From the NCBI GenBank assembly GCA_902533795.1, contig CACAND010000001.1, positions 324,732 through 388,731 of the forward strand: a stretch of DNA of 64,000 bases, in the 5' to 3' direction. Shown here piece by piece: positions 1-9,059 of the stretch (its first letter is position 1; each line of letters starts with the position of its first letter). A program made the position numbers and the translations under genes. The DNA is from an uncultured Candidatus Actinomarina sp. Its GTDB lineage: Bacteria; Actinomycetota; Acidimicrobiia; Actinomarinales; Actinomarinaceae. Below the pieces are notes generated by a model. That model ran no database searches. It was not told the DNA's origin and saw only the letters and a program-made list of their open reading frames with translations.

Positions 1-279
1 ATCAGTTAAATCAATTATTGAATTATATGGTTCAGAGATAAGCATCAATTTGAATCTGTCAATTGGACCTGTAACTTCCTTATTATCTTTATGAGCATTG
101 TCCCAAATAATTTCCACAGATTTATCTGGATCTTTAGAAAAGTTTTGATAACTTTCCATAATTTCAACCAATATCTCTTCTGGCTCTCTTATTTCTATAG
201 ATTGAGCAGCAGGCTCTGATTGATTACAAGTAATAAATAGTAAGGAAATTATAAAAAATTTTAAACTTTTTCTAACCAC
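1..279 (-). CDS. Putative lipoprotein, DUF4864-like (3' end outside window)
   Basis: A minus-strand frame stays open for 93 codons from a GTG at 279 to the window edge, so the C-terminus is missing. The N-terminus has two basic residues, a hydrophobic stretch and LLFITC, an imperfect lipobox, then a Gln/Ser/Glu-rich linker. The motif DNKEVTGPIDRFKLML followed by EPYNSII resembles DUF4864-type domains (small stress- or thylakoid-associated proteins of unknown role); that match is from memory and tentative. GTG is the only start after an in-frame TAG. The start overlaps the stop of the upstream microprotein by 8 bp, so the genes are probably translationally coupled. Confidence 0.55.
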   Translation of the reverse strand, partial: MVRKSLKFFIISLLFITCNQSEPAAQSIEIREPEEILVEIMESYQNFSKDPDKSVEIIWDNAHKDNKEVTGPIDRFKLMLISEPYNSIIDLTD

Positions 280-367
280 GAAATACTAAAGTTACCACCA
301 AATAAAGATGCAATAAAAATGTTAGAAATATAAAAGACCAGAAAAGTCTTTTTTCTAATTTACTCAC
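272..367 (-). CDS. 31-aa single-TM microprotein (copy B of a tandem pair)
   Basis: GTG start, stop TAG at 272-274. The product is a short basic head SKLEKRLFWSF followed by one hydrophobic helix. It is a clear paralogue of the preceding 35-residue ORF: both carry S-x-LEKR-x-FWSF, then four residues, F-x-LH-x-YLV. The GTG overlaps the upstream stop as GTGA (4 bp), and the stop overlaps the lipoprotein start by 8 bp. This close packing and the shared motif argue for real translation. Function unknown. Confidence 0.6.
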   Translation of the reverse strand: MSKLEKRLFWSFIFLTFLLHLYLVVTLVFRG

Positions 368-471
368 AACGAGATTGTGAGAAGCCCCATTGAATCAATT
401 ACTAGGTACATATGTAATACAAAAGCTACACCCATAAAACTCCAGAAGGTACGTTTTTCTAATCTACTCAC
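364..471 (-). CDS. 35-aa single-TM microprotein (copy A of a tandem pair)
   Basis: GTG start with an AGGA ribosome-binding site about 8 bases upstream, stop TGA at 364-366. It starts SRLEKRTFWSF, followed by a hydrophobic helix containing LHMYLV, and matches its downstream neighbour at most motif positions. The pair looks like a recent tandem duplication of a one-helix membrane protein. I recognise no family. The genes 512-670, this one, copy B and the lipoprotein form an apparent minus-strand operon. Confidence 0.6.
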   Translation of the reverse strand: MSRLEKRTFWSFMGVAFVLHMYLVIDSMGLLTISL

Positions 472-511
472 AGTTGAATCCTAGTAATAATAAAAAGTTT
501 TACCTAATTAG

Positions 512-670
512 TTACTCTTGGTTTGCTCTTTCATATGCTTGGCTGTACAAAATTAATGTAGGAGCCCATAATCCAATATATATTGCAAGTTGTGAGTCAT
601 CCAAAACAACGTAAATAATTACAGATGCAACAACGGAAACAATACTTGCGTATAAACCTAATTTTATCAT
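512..670 (-). CDS. 52-aa two-TM membrane protein
   Basis: ATG start preceded by AAAGGA at good spacing, stop TAA at 512-514. The protein has two hydrophobic helices (about residues 3-23 and 28-43) joined by a short acidic loop (LDDSQ), and a polar tail ending ANQE. It is first in the apparent minus-strand operon of small membrane proteins and is divergent, across 54 bp, from another small membrane protein. No family recognised. Confidence 0.55.
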   Translation of the reverse strand: MIKLGLYASIVSVVASVIIYVVLDDSQLAIYIGLWAPTLILYSQAYERANQE

Positions 671-724
671 TTATATCCTTTCAGTTAATATTATAATTTA
701 ACACGATTATTAATATTAATTTAT

Positions 725-868
725 ATGATTGAAACATTAACATCAAATCCATTAACGTTAGTCCTTATATTCCCTGTAGTGACGTTGACAATATTCGTTG
801 TTGGGATAATTAGGATGGATATTGCTAAATTTAATCAAAAACATGTTTTTGTCACTGAAGAAGAGTAA
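725..868 (+). CDS. 47-aa single-TM protein
   Basis: ATG start, stop TAA at 866-868. A polar N-terminus is followed by one hydrophobic helix (about residues 9-29) and a charged C-terminal tail ending VTEEE. It lies between a divergent small membrane protein and a same-strand hypothetical gene 37 bp downstream. No family recognised; called a gene on composition, membrane topology and filling an otherwise empty interval. Confidence 0.45.
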   Translation: MIETLTSNPLTLVLIFPVVTLTIFVVGIIRMDIAKFNQKHVFVTEEE

Positions 869-905
869 CTTTATTATTGTCACAATAAAATACTTATATT
901 AAATT

Positions 906-1406
906 ATGGACCTTAATAATATTGAAAACTTGGAAGATGTAGAGCTTTTTGATCTTCAAAATCAAATCACCGAAATTATAAAAAAAAGAAATCTTGAAAA
1001 GGGAGATATTGAAGAAATAATAGATAATTCATTCAACATAGGTTTTCCAAAAATTGATGGTGTTGGACTCAACCCATGGATTGATAATTCTTTAATTATT
1101 TGTCCTGGAGCAAGAATTGATAAAACTAAAACTCGTCATATTTGTAAGTTTATAGTCATTGACGAAGAGTGGTCTTGGGAGTCGCCTCATATGATAAGTG
1201 ATGTAATTAGAAGAGACCAATCGTCTAAAAATTTTAGACAACACTCTATTACTTTAATCTCTCCTTTTGAAGGGATGAAGGTTCAGGTAATATCTCAGAA
1301 ATCGCAACAAGGCAAACATCTTGTTGAAGGAGTCGATTCATTTGAATTTAGAAATGGAAAGTTAGAAAAAACAATGACCAAAACCTCTAGGTCTAGAGAT
1401 CACTGA
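906..1406 (+). CDS. Hypothetical protein, 166 aa
   Basis: Soluble, acidic N-terminal half with a predicted helix (residues about 8-42), then a mixed region with WSWESPHMISDVIRRDQ. No signal peptide or membrane helix. It lies 29 bp upstream of the NDH-2 gene on the same strand and may be co-transcribed with it. I do not recognise the family; the length and codon use look like a genuine gene of this genome. Confidence 0.7.
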   Translation: MDLNNIENLEDVELFDLQNQITEIIKKRNLEKGDIEEIIDNSFNIGFPKIDGVGLNPWIDNSLIICPGARIDKTKTRHICKFIVIDEEWSWESPHMISDVIRRDQSSKNFRQHSITLISPFEGMKVQVISQKSQQGKHLVEGVDSFEFRNGKLEKTMTKTSRSRDH

Positions 1407-1435
1407 TTAATCAGTAAAGTTTTATAATTTAATAT

Positions 1436-2677
1436 ATGTTAAATGTAGTTGTAATTGGTGGTGGGTTTGGAGGACTTAAATTTCTTCAACGGGCTAGAAG
1501 TAGCAAAATTCAATTTACTCTTATAGACAAGCAAAATCATCATTTATTTCAACCATTACTTTATCAGGTAGCAACTGCAGTTTTATCTCCAGCTAATATT
1601 GCTTTTCCAATCAGAAGAATGTTTAAAAATTACAAAAATGTAAAAGTAATATTAGATGAAGCTGTAGATATAAATCGTGACGAAAAGACTGTGACCATAT
1701 CAAATGGCGACAATATAAAGTACGATCAACTAATTGTAAGTACTGGGTCAAAACATTCTTATTTTGGTAATGAAGATTGGTCTAAATATTCAAATGGACT
1801 TAAAGGAATTAATGACGCTTTACAAATTCGTGAAAGATTATTGAGGGCGTTTGAAAAAGCTGAGAATGAAAAAAATATTGATAAGAGAGCAAAATATTTA
1901 AACTTTGTAGTCGTTGGTGGCGGGCCTACAGGAGTTGAAATGGCTGGCTCAATAGCTGAGATTGCATTTAACAATATGAAGGAAGAGTTTAGAAATTTTA
2001 AGAGTTCAGATGCTAATGTTTATTTAATTGAAGCTACTGAAAAAATCTTACCAATGTATAGTGACAGGCTGTCTGGAAAAGCAAAAAAGTATCTTGAAGA
2101 CTTTGGAGTTGAAGTAAGAACAAATGAGAAAGTTGTGAAAATAGAAAATGATCTAGTCACGACGGACAAAGAAGACATACATACAGATAATGTTGTTTGG
2201 GCAGCAGGTAATGAAGCAAGCCCAATAATTGAGAAGCTAAATACGAAAACAGATAATGAAGGAAGAGCAATTGTTGACCCAGATTGTTCACTTAAAGACG
2301 ATGGAAACGTATTTGTTATCGGAGACGCTGCTAATTATAAAGATAAGAAAAACAACACTCTTCCAGGCATTGCCCCAGTAGCAATCCAACAAGGGAAATA
2401 TCTCGCAAAAGTTATAAAGAGTAAAACAATCAAGAAAGATAGGAAACCTTTTAAATACAATGATAAAGGAATGATGGCAACGGTGGGCAGGTATAAGGCG
2501 ATAGGTAAAATTGGAAATATAGAAGTATCTGGTTTTTTAGCTTGGCTCTTTTGGAGTGCAATTCACATTCTGTATTTAATAGGATATAGATCAAAAATAT
2601 TAGTTGTGATTGAGTGGATATTTTCCTACCTTTTCAATAAAAAAGGTACAAGATTAATTTACAGAGAACCAACTTAG
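1436..2677 (+). CDS. ndh: Type II NADH dehydrogenase (NDH-2)
   Basis: A 413-residue FAD-dependent pyridine-nucleotide oxidoreductase that passes electrons from NADH to quinone without pumping protons. The N-terminal FAD Rossmann motif is GGGFGGL. A second nucleotide-binding motif, VVGGGPTGVEMAG, lies near residue 160, and the FAD-contact motif VFVIGDAA near residue 290. The hydrophobic C-terminal stretch (WLFWSAIHILYLIGYRSK) is the usual membrane anchor of bacterial NDH-2. Length is near the family norm. It ends 3 bp from the convergent mgtE gene. Confidence 0.92.
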   Translation: MLNVVVIGGGFGGLKFLQRARSSKIQFTLIDKQNHHLFQPLLYQVATAVLSPANIAFPIRRMFKNYKNVKVILDEAVDINRDEKTVTISNGDNIKYDQLIVSTGSKHSYFGNEDWSKYSNGLKGINDALQIRERLLRAFEKAENEKNIDKRAKYLNFVVVGGGPTGVEMAGSIAEIAFNNMKEEFRNFKSSDANVYLIEATEKILPMYSDRLSGKAKKYLEDFGVEVRTNEKVVKIENDLVTTDKEDIHTDNVVWAAGNEASPIIEKLNTKTDNEGRAIVDPDCSLKDDGNVFVIGDAANYKDKKNNTLPGIAPVAIQQGKYLAKVIKSKTIKKDRKPFKYNDKGMMATVGRYKAIGKIGNIEVSGFLAWLFWSAIHILYLIGYRSKILVVIEWIFSYLFNKKGTRLIYREPT

Positions 2678-2680
2678 AAC

Positions 2681-4051
2681 TTACAAGAATAAAAGCGCAA
2701 TAGCCAGAAAGCCACCAAAACCCGCAATATCAGTAACTAATGTAAGAAATATATTTGATGCTAGTGCTGGATCAAATCCTAATTTTTTTAAAATCAAAGG
2801 TATTGATGAACCAAAAAAATTCCCAATAAATATATTAGTAAAAACAGCAGAACCTAAAGCTAAAGAAAAATCACCTAAACCAACAAAGCTCAATATAAGA
2901 AATGAAAAAGTGCCAACCAAGATGCCATTTATGATTCCAATCAGTGTTTGTTTTCCAATTACATCAAGAACTCTTGCCTCAGAAACATCATTTCGTGCCA
3001 AAGCTCTTATTACAATTGCTAAAGACTGAGCACCAGAACTTCCCCCAATTAATGCAACTACCGGCATTAAAGCAGCCAGTAATACATTACTAGTAATTGT
3101 TTCCTCAAATTGGAATATCAAAAACGAAACAATAAATGCCAAGACCATATTTATTGCTATCCATGGAAGTCGAGACTGTATTGATTTTTGAATAGGTGTA
3201 AAAATTGTTTCTTCAGCCCCTGCACCAAATGATTGAGAAAAATCTTCAGCAATTTCTGTTTGTATAACATCTAGTGCCGAATTTATAGTTATTTGACCAA
3301 TCAATTTATTATCTTTATCAATTACTGGGAGAGCTAGTAGTTCATATTGTCTTATTAATCCTGCCGCCTCCTCCTGATCAGATGAAGGATTTACAAATAC
3401 TGGATCTTGAATCATTACATTTTTGATTAAGTCGTCTTCATTTGCAAAGACAATTTCTCTAAAAGAAATCACTCCCGTGAGTCTATTTTCTTTATCTACT
3501 GAATATACATAAATTAAATCCTCTACGTTATTGTGAAGCGACTTAAGTTCTTTCAGAGCATCTTTAACAGTTAATCCAGTTGATATTTTTGCTACTTCTT
3601 CAGACATCTGTCTTCCTACAGAGTCTTCTGGGTAAGACAGCCTTCTATCTATATTTAGTTTTGTAGATTTGTCTAAAATTTCTAAAATTTCATCAGTTTC
3701 ATCATCAGTAGATCTTTCTAAAACATCAACAACGTCTTCTGTATCCATTTGCTTAAAAATCTCCTCAACATCTTTGTCATCCAAAGATTCAACAATTTCA
3801 ATAATTGCACGTGGACGCAGGGATTCAAAAATTTTTACCGCTGTTAAGGTTGGAAGCTCGGTAATTAATTTTCCCGCCTCAATAGATTCAAATTCTTCAA
3901 GTGCATCAGCAGAATCGAAAGGATCTTTAGTGGCTATTTGAATCCACAATTGTTTGTTTTCTTCAAGATACCTATAAGCTTTTTCTGGATTAGAACGGGC
4001 TAAATCTCTAAGTTCTTTACCTTTTGATGGATTAACAATTTCATTATTCAT
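2681..4051 (-). CDS. mgtE: MgtE-type Mg2+ transporter/channel
   Basis: About 456 residues in MgtE order: an acidic helical MgtE-N domain, two CBS domains (around residues 140-260), and a C-terminal pore domain of about five helices containing GGSSGAQSLA and ending with TDIAGFGGFLA. MgtE imports Mg2+ and is gated by Mg2+ bound between the cytosolic domains. I chose ATG at 4051, with AGG five bases upstream, over the GTG two codons earlier. It follows the S9 peptidase by about 45 bp and may belong to the same TPP-controlled transcript. No M-box Mg2+ riboswitch fits upstream. Confidence 0.93.
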   Translation of the reverse strand: MNNEIVNPSKGKELRDLARSNPEKAYRYLEENKQLWIQIATKDPFDSADALEEFESIEAGKLITELPTLTAVKIFESLRPRAIIEIVESLDDKDVEEIFKQMDTEDVVDVLERSTDDETDEILEILDKSTKLNIDRRLSYPEDSVGRQMSEEVAKISTGLTVKDALKELKSLHNNVEDLIYVYSVDKENRLTGVISFREIVFANEDDLIKNVMIQDPVFVNPSSDQEEAAGLIRQYELLALPVIDKDNKLIGQITINSALDVIQTEIAEDFSQSFGAGAEETIFTPIQKSIQSRLPWIAINMVLAFIVSFLIFQFEETITSNVLLAALMPVVALIGGSSGAQSLAIVIRALARNDVSEARVLDVIGKQTLIGIINGILVGTFSFLILSFVGLGDFSLALGSAVFTNIFIGNFFGSSIPLILKKLGFDPALASNIFLTLVTDIAGFGGFLAIALLFL

Positions 4052-4097
4052 GAACACCTGATATTTACTTTAATTAGATTTTATAAGTTTATTTTGA

Positions 4098-5987
4098 CTA
4101 GCTAAGTTGTTTTTTATGCCAATTGATAATTGAATCAAATCTTTGAACTCTATGTTCTGGTTTGCCAGATCTAGAAAGTTCATGACTTTCATCTGGGAAC
4201 CTTATCATTGATGATGAAACACCTCTCCTTTTAAGGTTTGAAAATAATTGCTCAGCCTGCTCAATTGGGCACCTGTAATCTTTTTCCGAATGAATTATTA
4301 GTGTTGGGGTAATAATGTTGTTTGCATAAGTGATTGGACTTTTCTTTCTGTACAAATTCAAATTACTTTTTAGGTCATCCAAAAGATACATTTCAGGAAA
4401 TCCAATTCCAATATCTGAAGTTCCGACCATTGTTTCCCAGTTCAATAGAGCTCTCTCGACAACAGCAGATTTAAACATTTTTGGATAATGACTAATTACC
4501 CAAGAAGTCATAAAACCACCATATGAACCTCCCATAATTCCATAGTTTTTATTTTTTATTCCAAGCTTTTTTATCATCATTTCAAAGCTTTTAATTACAT
4601 CATAAGTGTCATTCTCACCCCATTTGTTCCCACAAACGTCTCTAACAAACTTGTGTCCTCTACCTGATGAACCACGAGGATTACAAGCTACAACATTAAA
4701 ACCAGAAGATGCAAAAACCTGAAACTCATCAAAAAACCCAAATCCATATTGACTGGCAGGACCACCGTGTATGTTTAGCAAAGTAGGTTTATTGATATCT
4801 ACAAGTATTCCCCAAGTATCAATTTGAGATTTTCCAGTTTCAAATCTTTCATATACACAATTATGAGTACGTACTTTATTGTGAAAATTATTATTAAAGT
4901 CTGAAAATTTTTTATCCTCATCATTTCTAATTAAATATACTTCATCTTTTTTATCGAATGAGCTTACTAGAGCATAAATATCTTCACCATCAACACAGAA
5001 ATCAGAGGTTAGGAGTTCTTTATCATATAAAATCTCAAAACTTTCAAAATCAGTTTTAAGTAGACTTTGTTTTCCAGAATCTTCATACAAAACATAAATT
5101 TTGTTATCACTAACTTTCGTTTTAACTACACCTCTATCAATAAAATTACTAACTTTGTTGGCAATACCTCTTTTGTTAATTTTGAAAATACTAATATTCG
5201 TCGGCCAGTCAAATCTCTTATCAAGACCGACACCGTATAAATTATCTTGATAAGAAAATAACTGGCTCCACATACCACCTGTATTTATAACTGTTAATTG
5301 TGAATCTGAAAATTTTATAATTTGATCTTCAAGCATCGTTCCATCTTGATTATGCTTGCTTGCTATAAAGTACATATCAGAGTTAATTTCAAGAAGAGAG
5401 GATATTGATAGAAACAGTTCTTTATCTCCATCTATAATTTTCTGACTTTTACCAGTAGAAGTCTTTACTTTATAAATATGAAATCTTTTATTGTATATAA
5501 CCCCTGTTGTATCAAATCGAAAAGGTAATTTATCAATTTCTAGAGGATGATCAGTTTTATTTTCAATTTTTTTATATTCACTCGACCACTCTTTTGTTAT
5601 TACGTAAATAAATTCATCATTAGAACTCCATAAATAGTTAACAATAGAATCATCAGTTTCAAATACTATTTTTTCTTTACCCCTATTTCTAAAAATAAGC
5701 TTATTTTTTTCTAGTTTTTTTTTCTTTTCTAATTTATCCAAAATTTCAGTAGATTTTGGTGTTTTGATAAATGCAAATGATTTTTTATTGTTTGAGTACT
5801 TCGGTGCTGAAAAATTCCAATACGAGGATTGTTTTAGTTCTCTCCATTGATTTTGTGAAAATTTCCATATTGAAGATTCGTATGAATTTTTATCCAGGTT
5901 CATTTTCGTTGACTTAAGTAGCAAGTCTGAGTTATTATTACTTATTTCAGACAGGCTTACAAAATCAGATATATTTTTTGGCTTCAT
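4098..5987 (-). CDS. S9-family prolyl oligopeptidase (acylaminoacyl peptidase type)
   Basis: A 629-residue serine peptidase with an N-terminal beta-propeller-like region and a C-terminal alpha/beta hydrolase domain. The nucleophile elbow is GGSYGGF (Ser near residue 490); SEKDYRCP supplies the acidic residue and DESHELS the His. GGPASQYG is the oxyanion region typical of this family. No signal peptide, so it probably acts on peptides in the cytosol. It follows the TPP-riboswitch-linked symporter by only 16 bp, so co-transcription is likely, although a link to thiamine is not obvious. Confidence 0.9.
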   Translation of the reverse strand: MKPKNISDFVSLSEISNNNSDLLLKSTKMNLDKNSYESSIWKFSQNQWRELKQSSYWNFSAPKYSNNKKSFAFIKTPKSTEILDKLEKKKKLEKNKLIFRNRGKEKIVFETDDSIVNYLWSSNDEFIYVITKEWSSEYKKIENKTDHPLEIDKLPFRFDTTGVIYNKRFHIYKVKTSTGKSQKIIDGDKELFLSISSLLEINSDMYFIASKHNQDGTMLEDQIIKFSDSQLTVINTGGMWSQLFSYQDNLYGVGLDKRFDWPTNISIFKINKRGIANKVSNFIDRGVVKTKVSDNKIYVLYEDSGKQSLLKTDFESFEILYDKELLTSDFCVDGEDIYALVSSFDKKDEVYLIRNDEDKKFSDFNNNFHNKVRTHNCVYERFETGKSQIDTWGILVDINKPTLLNIHGGPASQYGFGFFDEFQVFASSGFNVVACNPRGSSGRGHKFVRDVCGNKWGENDTYDVIKSFEMMIKKLGIKNKNYGIMGGSYGGFMTSWVISHYPKMFKSAVVERALLNWETMVGTSDIGIGFPEMYLLDDLKSNLNLYRKKSPITYANNIITPTLIIHSEKDYRCPIEQAEQLFSNLKRRGVSSSMIRFPDESHELSRSGKPEHRVQRFDSIINWHKKQLS

Positions 5988-6003
5988 TTAAATTTTCTAT
6001 TTA

Positions 6004-7383
6004 CTATTTTATTCTGTTGTAAGAAAGAGTACCAATGATAGAAAAAATAAACCCTACTCCAAATGTGTTAAGGTCTGCAAGCCCATAGAGATCAGTTGGT
6101 ATAAATATCCCACCTGGATTCAAATCTAAATCAATAAAATAAAATCTGTACAACACTGATGAAACAAAACCCAAAGATGTGGGGATCACTATACCCTGGC
6201 TAGTTTTTCTTGATTTAATTTTATAAAATGCAGGGAAGACCAAACATACAGCCAAAAGGTCAGCAAATAAAAATACTGAAAATATATTTGTTACATAAAA
6301 TGATAATCCTAAAGAGCCAAAAGTAATTATAAGTGTAATTATTTTTGCTTCAGACACACCTCTTTTTACAAGATCTAAAGCCATTGTTGAAGATATTGCA
6401 CTTTGAAGAGTATCAATACTTGACGCAACAAGCATTGTACAAAGTACAATTACAAGAATTCTTGAAAAGGTATTAAATTCTATTTGCTGGATAAAACTTA
6501 AGGAAGGATTTTCAATCCCAAAGCCTGCTCCAGATGAACCTGCAATTCCAAGAACGAGTACTGTTATAAAACAACCCAATCCAGCATAAATGGATGATTT
6601 TTTAATTACATTTTCATCAATTGCAGAATATGTTCTTTGCCAGTAACCCTGAGAGAATATTTCTGCTGCAGTTACTGCAAGAATTACAGCAAGAGCAGAC
6701 TTAAAACTGGCAAATGTAAATGTATTTAATCCTCCATCGTAAGAAGCTTCGATAATATTATTAATTCCATTTTGACTTATCCACAAAAATAAAACAATAA
6801 TGAGAAGTGCAATTATTGATATACCTTGGAATCTATCAGTGACAAGAGACGCCTTAAAGCCTGAAAGATTTAAGTAAAGAAAAGTCACGACTGCTATTGC
6901 TGTACAAACAATGAAACCAGAAGTCTCCGATATTTCAGGAAACAAAAAATTTATTGATGCGAATTCAGCAATTAGAAAAGCTGACATATAGATGGTTGCA
7001 ATTATTGAGACAAAAACTTGAGCAAAATTTCCATATTGTTGACTTATGTATTGAGGAAGAGTTGCTTTGTCTGGAACTGTTTGAACAATACGTGGTCCCA
7101 CAAAATACAACAACACAAAAGGGGTAGCGGCAGAGATTGCATAACCTATAACATCAAAACCTAAGCCATACCAGCCAACCTCTGCTGGAGAAGCAATAAT
7201 CCATAACCCCATACCACTTGCATAAAAACTCAAGGATAGATTGAGGGTCTTTTGAGATTTCAGCATAACAAAATAACTTTTATCTTCTGTTTTGTTTGCC
7301 AGCCTTCTTGTTAAGACAAGAAAGAGAAAAAGTATAAAGAATATAAGTATGTAATTAATTAAAACGTTTGTACCTAACTGCAC
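6004..7383 (-). CDS. Sodium:solute symporter, probable thiamine or precursor importer
   Basis: A 459-residue SSS-family transporter with about 12-13 hydrophobic helices. The GTG start at 7383 has GAGG at good spacing. The gene sits directly behind a TPP riboswitch, which implies that its substrate is thiamine or a thiamine precursor such as HMP. A TPP-riboswitch-controlled SSS transporter (named ThiV) is described as a candidate HMP importer in SAR11 bacteria; whether this protein is orthologous cannot be judged here, so no symbol is given. No thiamine biosynthesis gene lies in the window. Confidence 0.85.
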   Translation of the reverse strand: MQLGTNVLINYILIFFILFLFLVLTRRLANKTEDKSYFVMLKSQKTLNLSLSFYASGMGLWIIASPAEVGWYGLGFDVIGYAISAATPFVLLYFVGPRIVQTVPDKATLPQYISQQYGNFAQVFVSIIATIYMSAFLIAEFASINFLFPEISETSGFIVCTAIAVVTFLYLNLSGFKASLVTDRFQGISIIALLIIVLFLWISQNGINNIIEASYDGGLNTFTFASFKSALAVILAVTAAEIFSQGYWQRTYSAIDENVIKKSSIYAGLGCFITVLVLGIAGSSGAGFGIENPSLSFIQQIEFNTFSRILVIVLCTMLVASSIDTLQSAISSTMALDLVKRGVSEAKIITLIITFGSLGLSFYVTNIFSVFLFADLLAVCLVFPAFYKIKSRKTSQGIVIPTSLGFVSSVLYRFYFIDLDLNPGGIFIPTDLYGLADLNTFGVGFIFSIIGTLSYNRIK

Positions 7384-7404
7384 AATTACCTCATTTCATA
7401 AATG

Positions 7405-7492
7405 GGATAAGAGTTCCGAATATCCCTTCGTTAGAATTACCTAACAGGTTCAGACGGTCGGTTTTTACACCCTCTCAGCATTTTGCTCCCGT
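7405..7492 (-). promoter_or_regulatory. TPP riboswitch (thi box)
   Basis: Read on the minus strand, the element has every conserved block in order: GGGAGC, GCTGAGAGGG, CCGACCGTCTGAACCTG, GGTAAT and CGAAGGGA. The end of the aptamer (GGGATA, 7421-7426) can pair with TATCCC (7404-7409). The same CCC can instead pair with GAGG of the symporter's ribosome-binding site, through CCCATTT against AAATGAGG. Bound TPP would keep GGGATA in the aptamer, free CCC and hide the ribosome-binding site. That is a standard translational OFF switch. The structures are drawn by eye, not computed. Confidence 0.93.
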
Positions 7493-7538
7493 TAATACAA
7501 TCCTACTCTATTTCCAATTTATCATTAGTATTTCAAGA

Positions 7539-8450
7539 ATGATTAATAATAATCAAATAAACAATAGACCATCCCTCATTCAAACTATAGGAGCAGTTTT
7601 AACGGCAGGAGTTATGTGGGGTTCTGCAAATGTAATTATTCGTAGTTTGCTTATTGAAGGGTTAAATGAAATTTTTTTAGTAACGGTCAGAGTATCAATT
7701 ATTGGTACTCTACTTTTCTTTTATTATTTAATTTTTAATAAAGAAAAATTTAATAAACAGCTTTTAAAAGAAGCTTCTTTTACTGGTTTAGCCTCAATAT
7801 TTTTTGTAAGCTGGGCCTTTATATTTTCTCTTCAATACATTTCCTCAGGATTAGTTACTTTATTGATAAGTTCTGCTCCAATTTTTACAGTTATGTGGGT
7901 AAAGCTAATCTTAAAAGAAGAAAAAATTTCAAAACTAAAATATTTCTCCGTATTGATTGGTTTTTCTGGAATAGCTTATTTATTTATTTCCCAGGAAACA
8001 GGTTTGTTGAATCAAGGAAATATTTTTTTGGGAGGTACATTGGCATTCTTAGGAGTTCAATGCATTGCTCTCGCTACTGTTCTCAATAGAAAATTTGCTC
8101 CTAAATATAAAGTAAGTAGCTGGTTAACCTATCAATATCCACTTGTAATAATTCTCACCTTTTTGACGTATTTAATTTCTGGAGTAGGTATAGATATATT
8201 AAATGTTTCACAGCTGATAAGACTTGGAGCATTAGTTGTATGCAATCTTGGAGCATTTTTATCTTTCACTTGGTTAATTCAAAGAGTAAGCGCATTACAG
8301 GTTGCATCTATTGATTATTTAGTACCAGTTGTAGGAGTAACAGCCGGAGTTATATTTTTAGGAGAAACATTTAATAGGAACATTCTGATTTGTAGTATTT
8401 TCATCTTTGTATCTTTATTACTTACAACAAAAGATGAATTTTCAAACTAG
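7539..8450 (+). CDS. EamA/DMT-family permease
   Basis: 303 residues with ten hydrophobic helices arranged as two EamA repeats; GVMWGSANVI and the second-repeat LGAFLSFTWLIQRVSALQVA are typical. These are metabolite exporters or importers of the inner membrane, and the substrate cannot be told. The frame is open further upstream, but that part is antisense to the TPP riboswitch, so I start at the ATG at 7539. No clear ribosome-binding site precedes it. It overlaps the convergent UDG gene by 4 bp. Confidence 0.85.
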   Translation: MINNNQINNRPSLIQTIGAVLTAGVMWGSANVIIRSLLIEGLNEIFLVTVRVSIIGTLLFFYYLIFNKEKFNKQLLKEASFTGLASIFFVSWAFIFSLQYISSGLVTLLISSAPIFTVMWVKLILKEEKISKLKYFSVLIGFSGIAYLFISQETGLLNQGNIFLGGTLAFLGVQCIALATVLNRKFAPKYKVSSWLTYQYPLVIILTFLTYLISGVGIDILNVSQLIRLGALVVCNLGAFLSFTWLIQRVSALQVASIDYLVPVVGVTAGVIFLGETFNRNILICSIFIFVSLLLTTKDEFSN

Positions 8451-9025
8451 AGATTATCAAAAGCAGTTTTAACTTTTTTTAAATCTTGCCAGGTTAACCA
8501 TTTTGGTTTCCCAGGCTCTTTCGAAGGGCTTCTTAAGAGATATGATGGATGAAAAATAGGCATAATTTTGATATTGTCCTTTATTATCCACTCACCTCTT
8601 ATCTTCGAAATTGGTTTTTTTATCTCAAGAAATGCTTCCACAGATGTTGATCCCGCCAAAATTATAATTTTTGGATTTAACAAATTAATCTGTTTTGTTA
8701 GCCAAGGCATACATGAATTTATTTCATTTGAATCAGGCTTCCTATTTTGAGGAGGTCTACACTTAACAATATTTGTAATATAACAATCCTCCAAAGGATC
8801 AATTTCAACAGACATTAATGCTGAATCAAGCATTTTTCCAGCTCTTCCAACAAACGGAAATCCTGTAATATCTTCTTGCTCCCCAGGTCCTTCTCCGATT
8901 ATTAAAATCTTAGCTTTAGAATTTCCCTTTGCTACAACAACATTATTTCTAGTTTGAGAAAGTTCGCAAGACTTACACTTTCTACATTCTTTATGTAGCA
9001 ATAAGAGATCTTGATTTGTTGTCAT
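8447..9025 (-). CDS. Family 4 uracil-DNA glycosylase
   Basis: 192 residues. Removes uracil from DNA. GEGPGEQED is the family 4 catalytic motif, followed by PFVGRAGKMLD, and HPSYLLRSPSKEPGKP is the C-terminal motif. Cysteines at CRKCKSC near the N-terminus plus CYITNIVKC and the later Cys in EINSC fit the [4Fe-4S] cluster ligands of this thermophile/actinobacterial-type enzyme. Start ATG at 9025. The upstream 330 bp hold structured non-coding sequence. Confidence 0.9.
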   Translation of the reverse strand: MTTNQDLLLLHKECRKCKSCELSQTRNNVVVAKGNSKAKILIIGEGPGEQEDITGFPFVGRAGKMLDSALMSVEIDPLEDCYITNIVKCRPPQNRKPDSNEINSCMPWLTKQINLLNPKIIILAGSTSVEAFLEIKKPISKIRGEWIIKDNIKIMPIFHPSYLLRSPSKEPGKPKWLTWQDLKKVKTAFDNL

Positions 9026-9059
9026 ACAAAAATTCTAATAGAAAGTTGTTTTGGGAACA

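Noticed and set aside
7368-7538. 57-residue N-terminal extension of the EamA permease
   Set aside because: The extension is antisense to the TPP aptamer and shows no EamA similarity.
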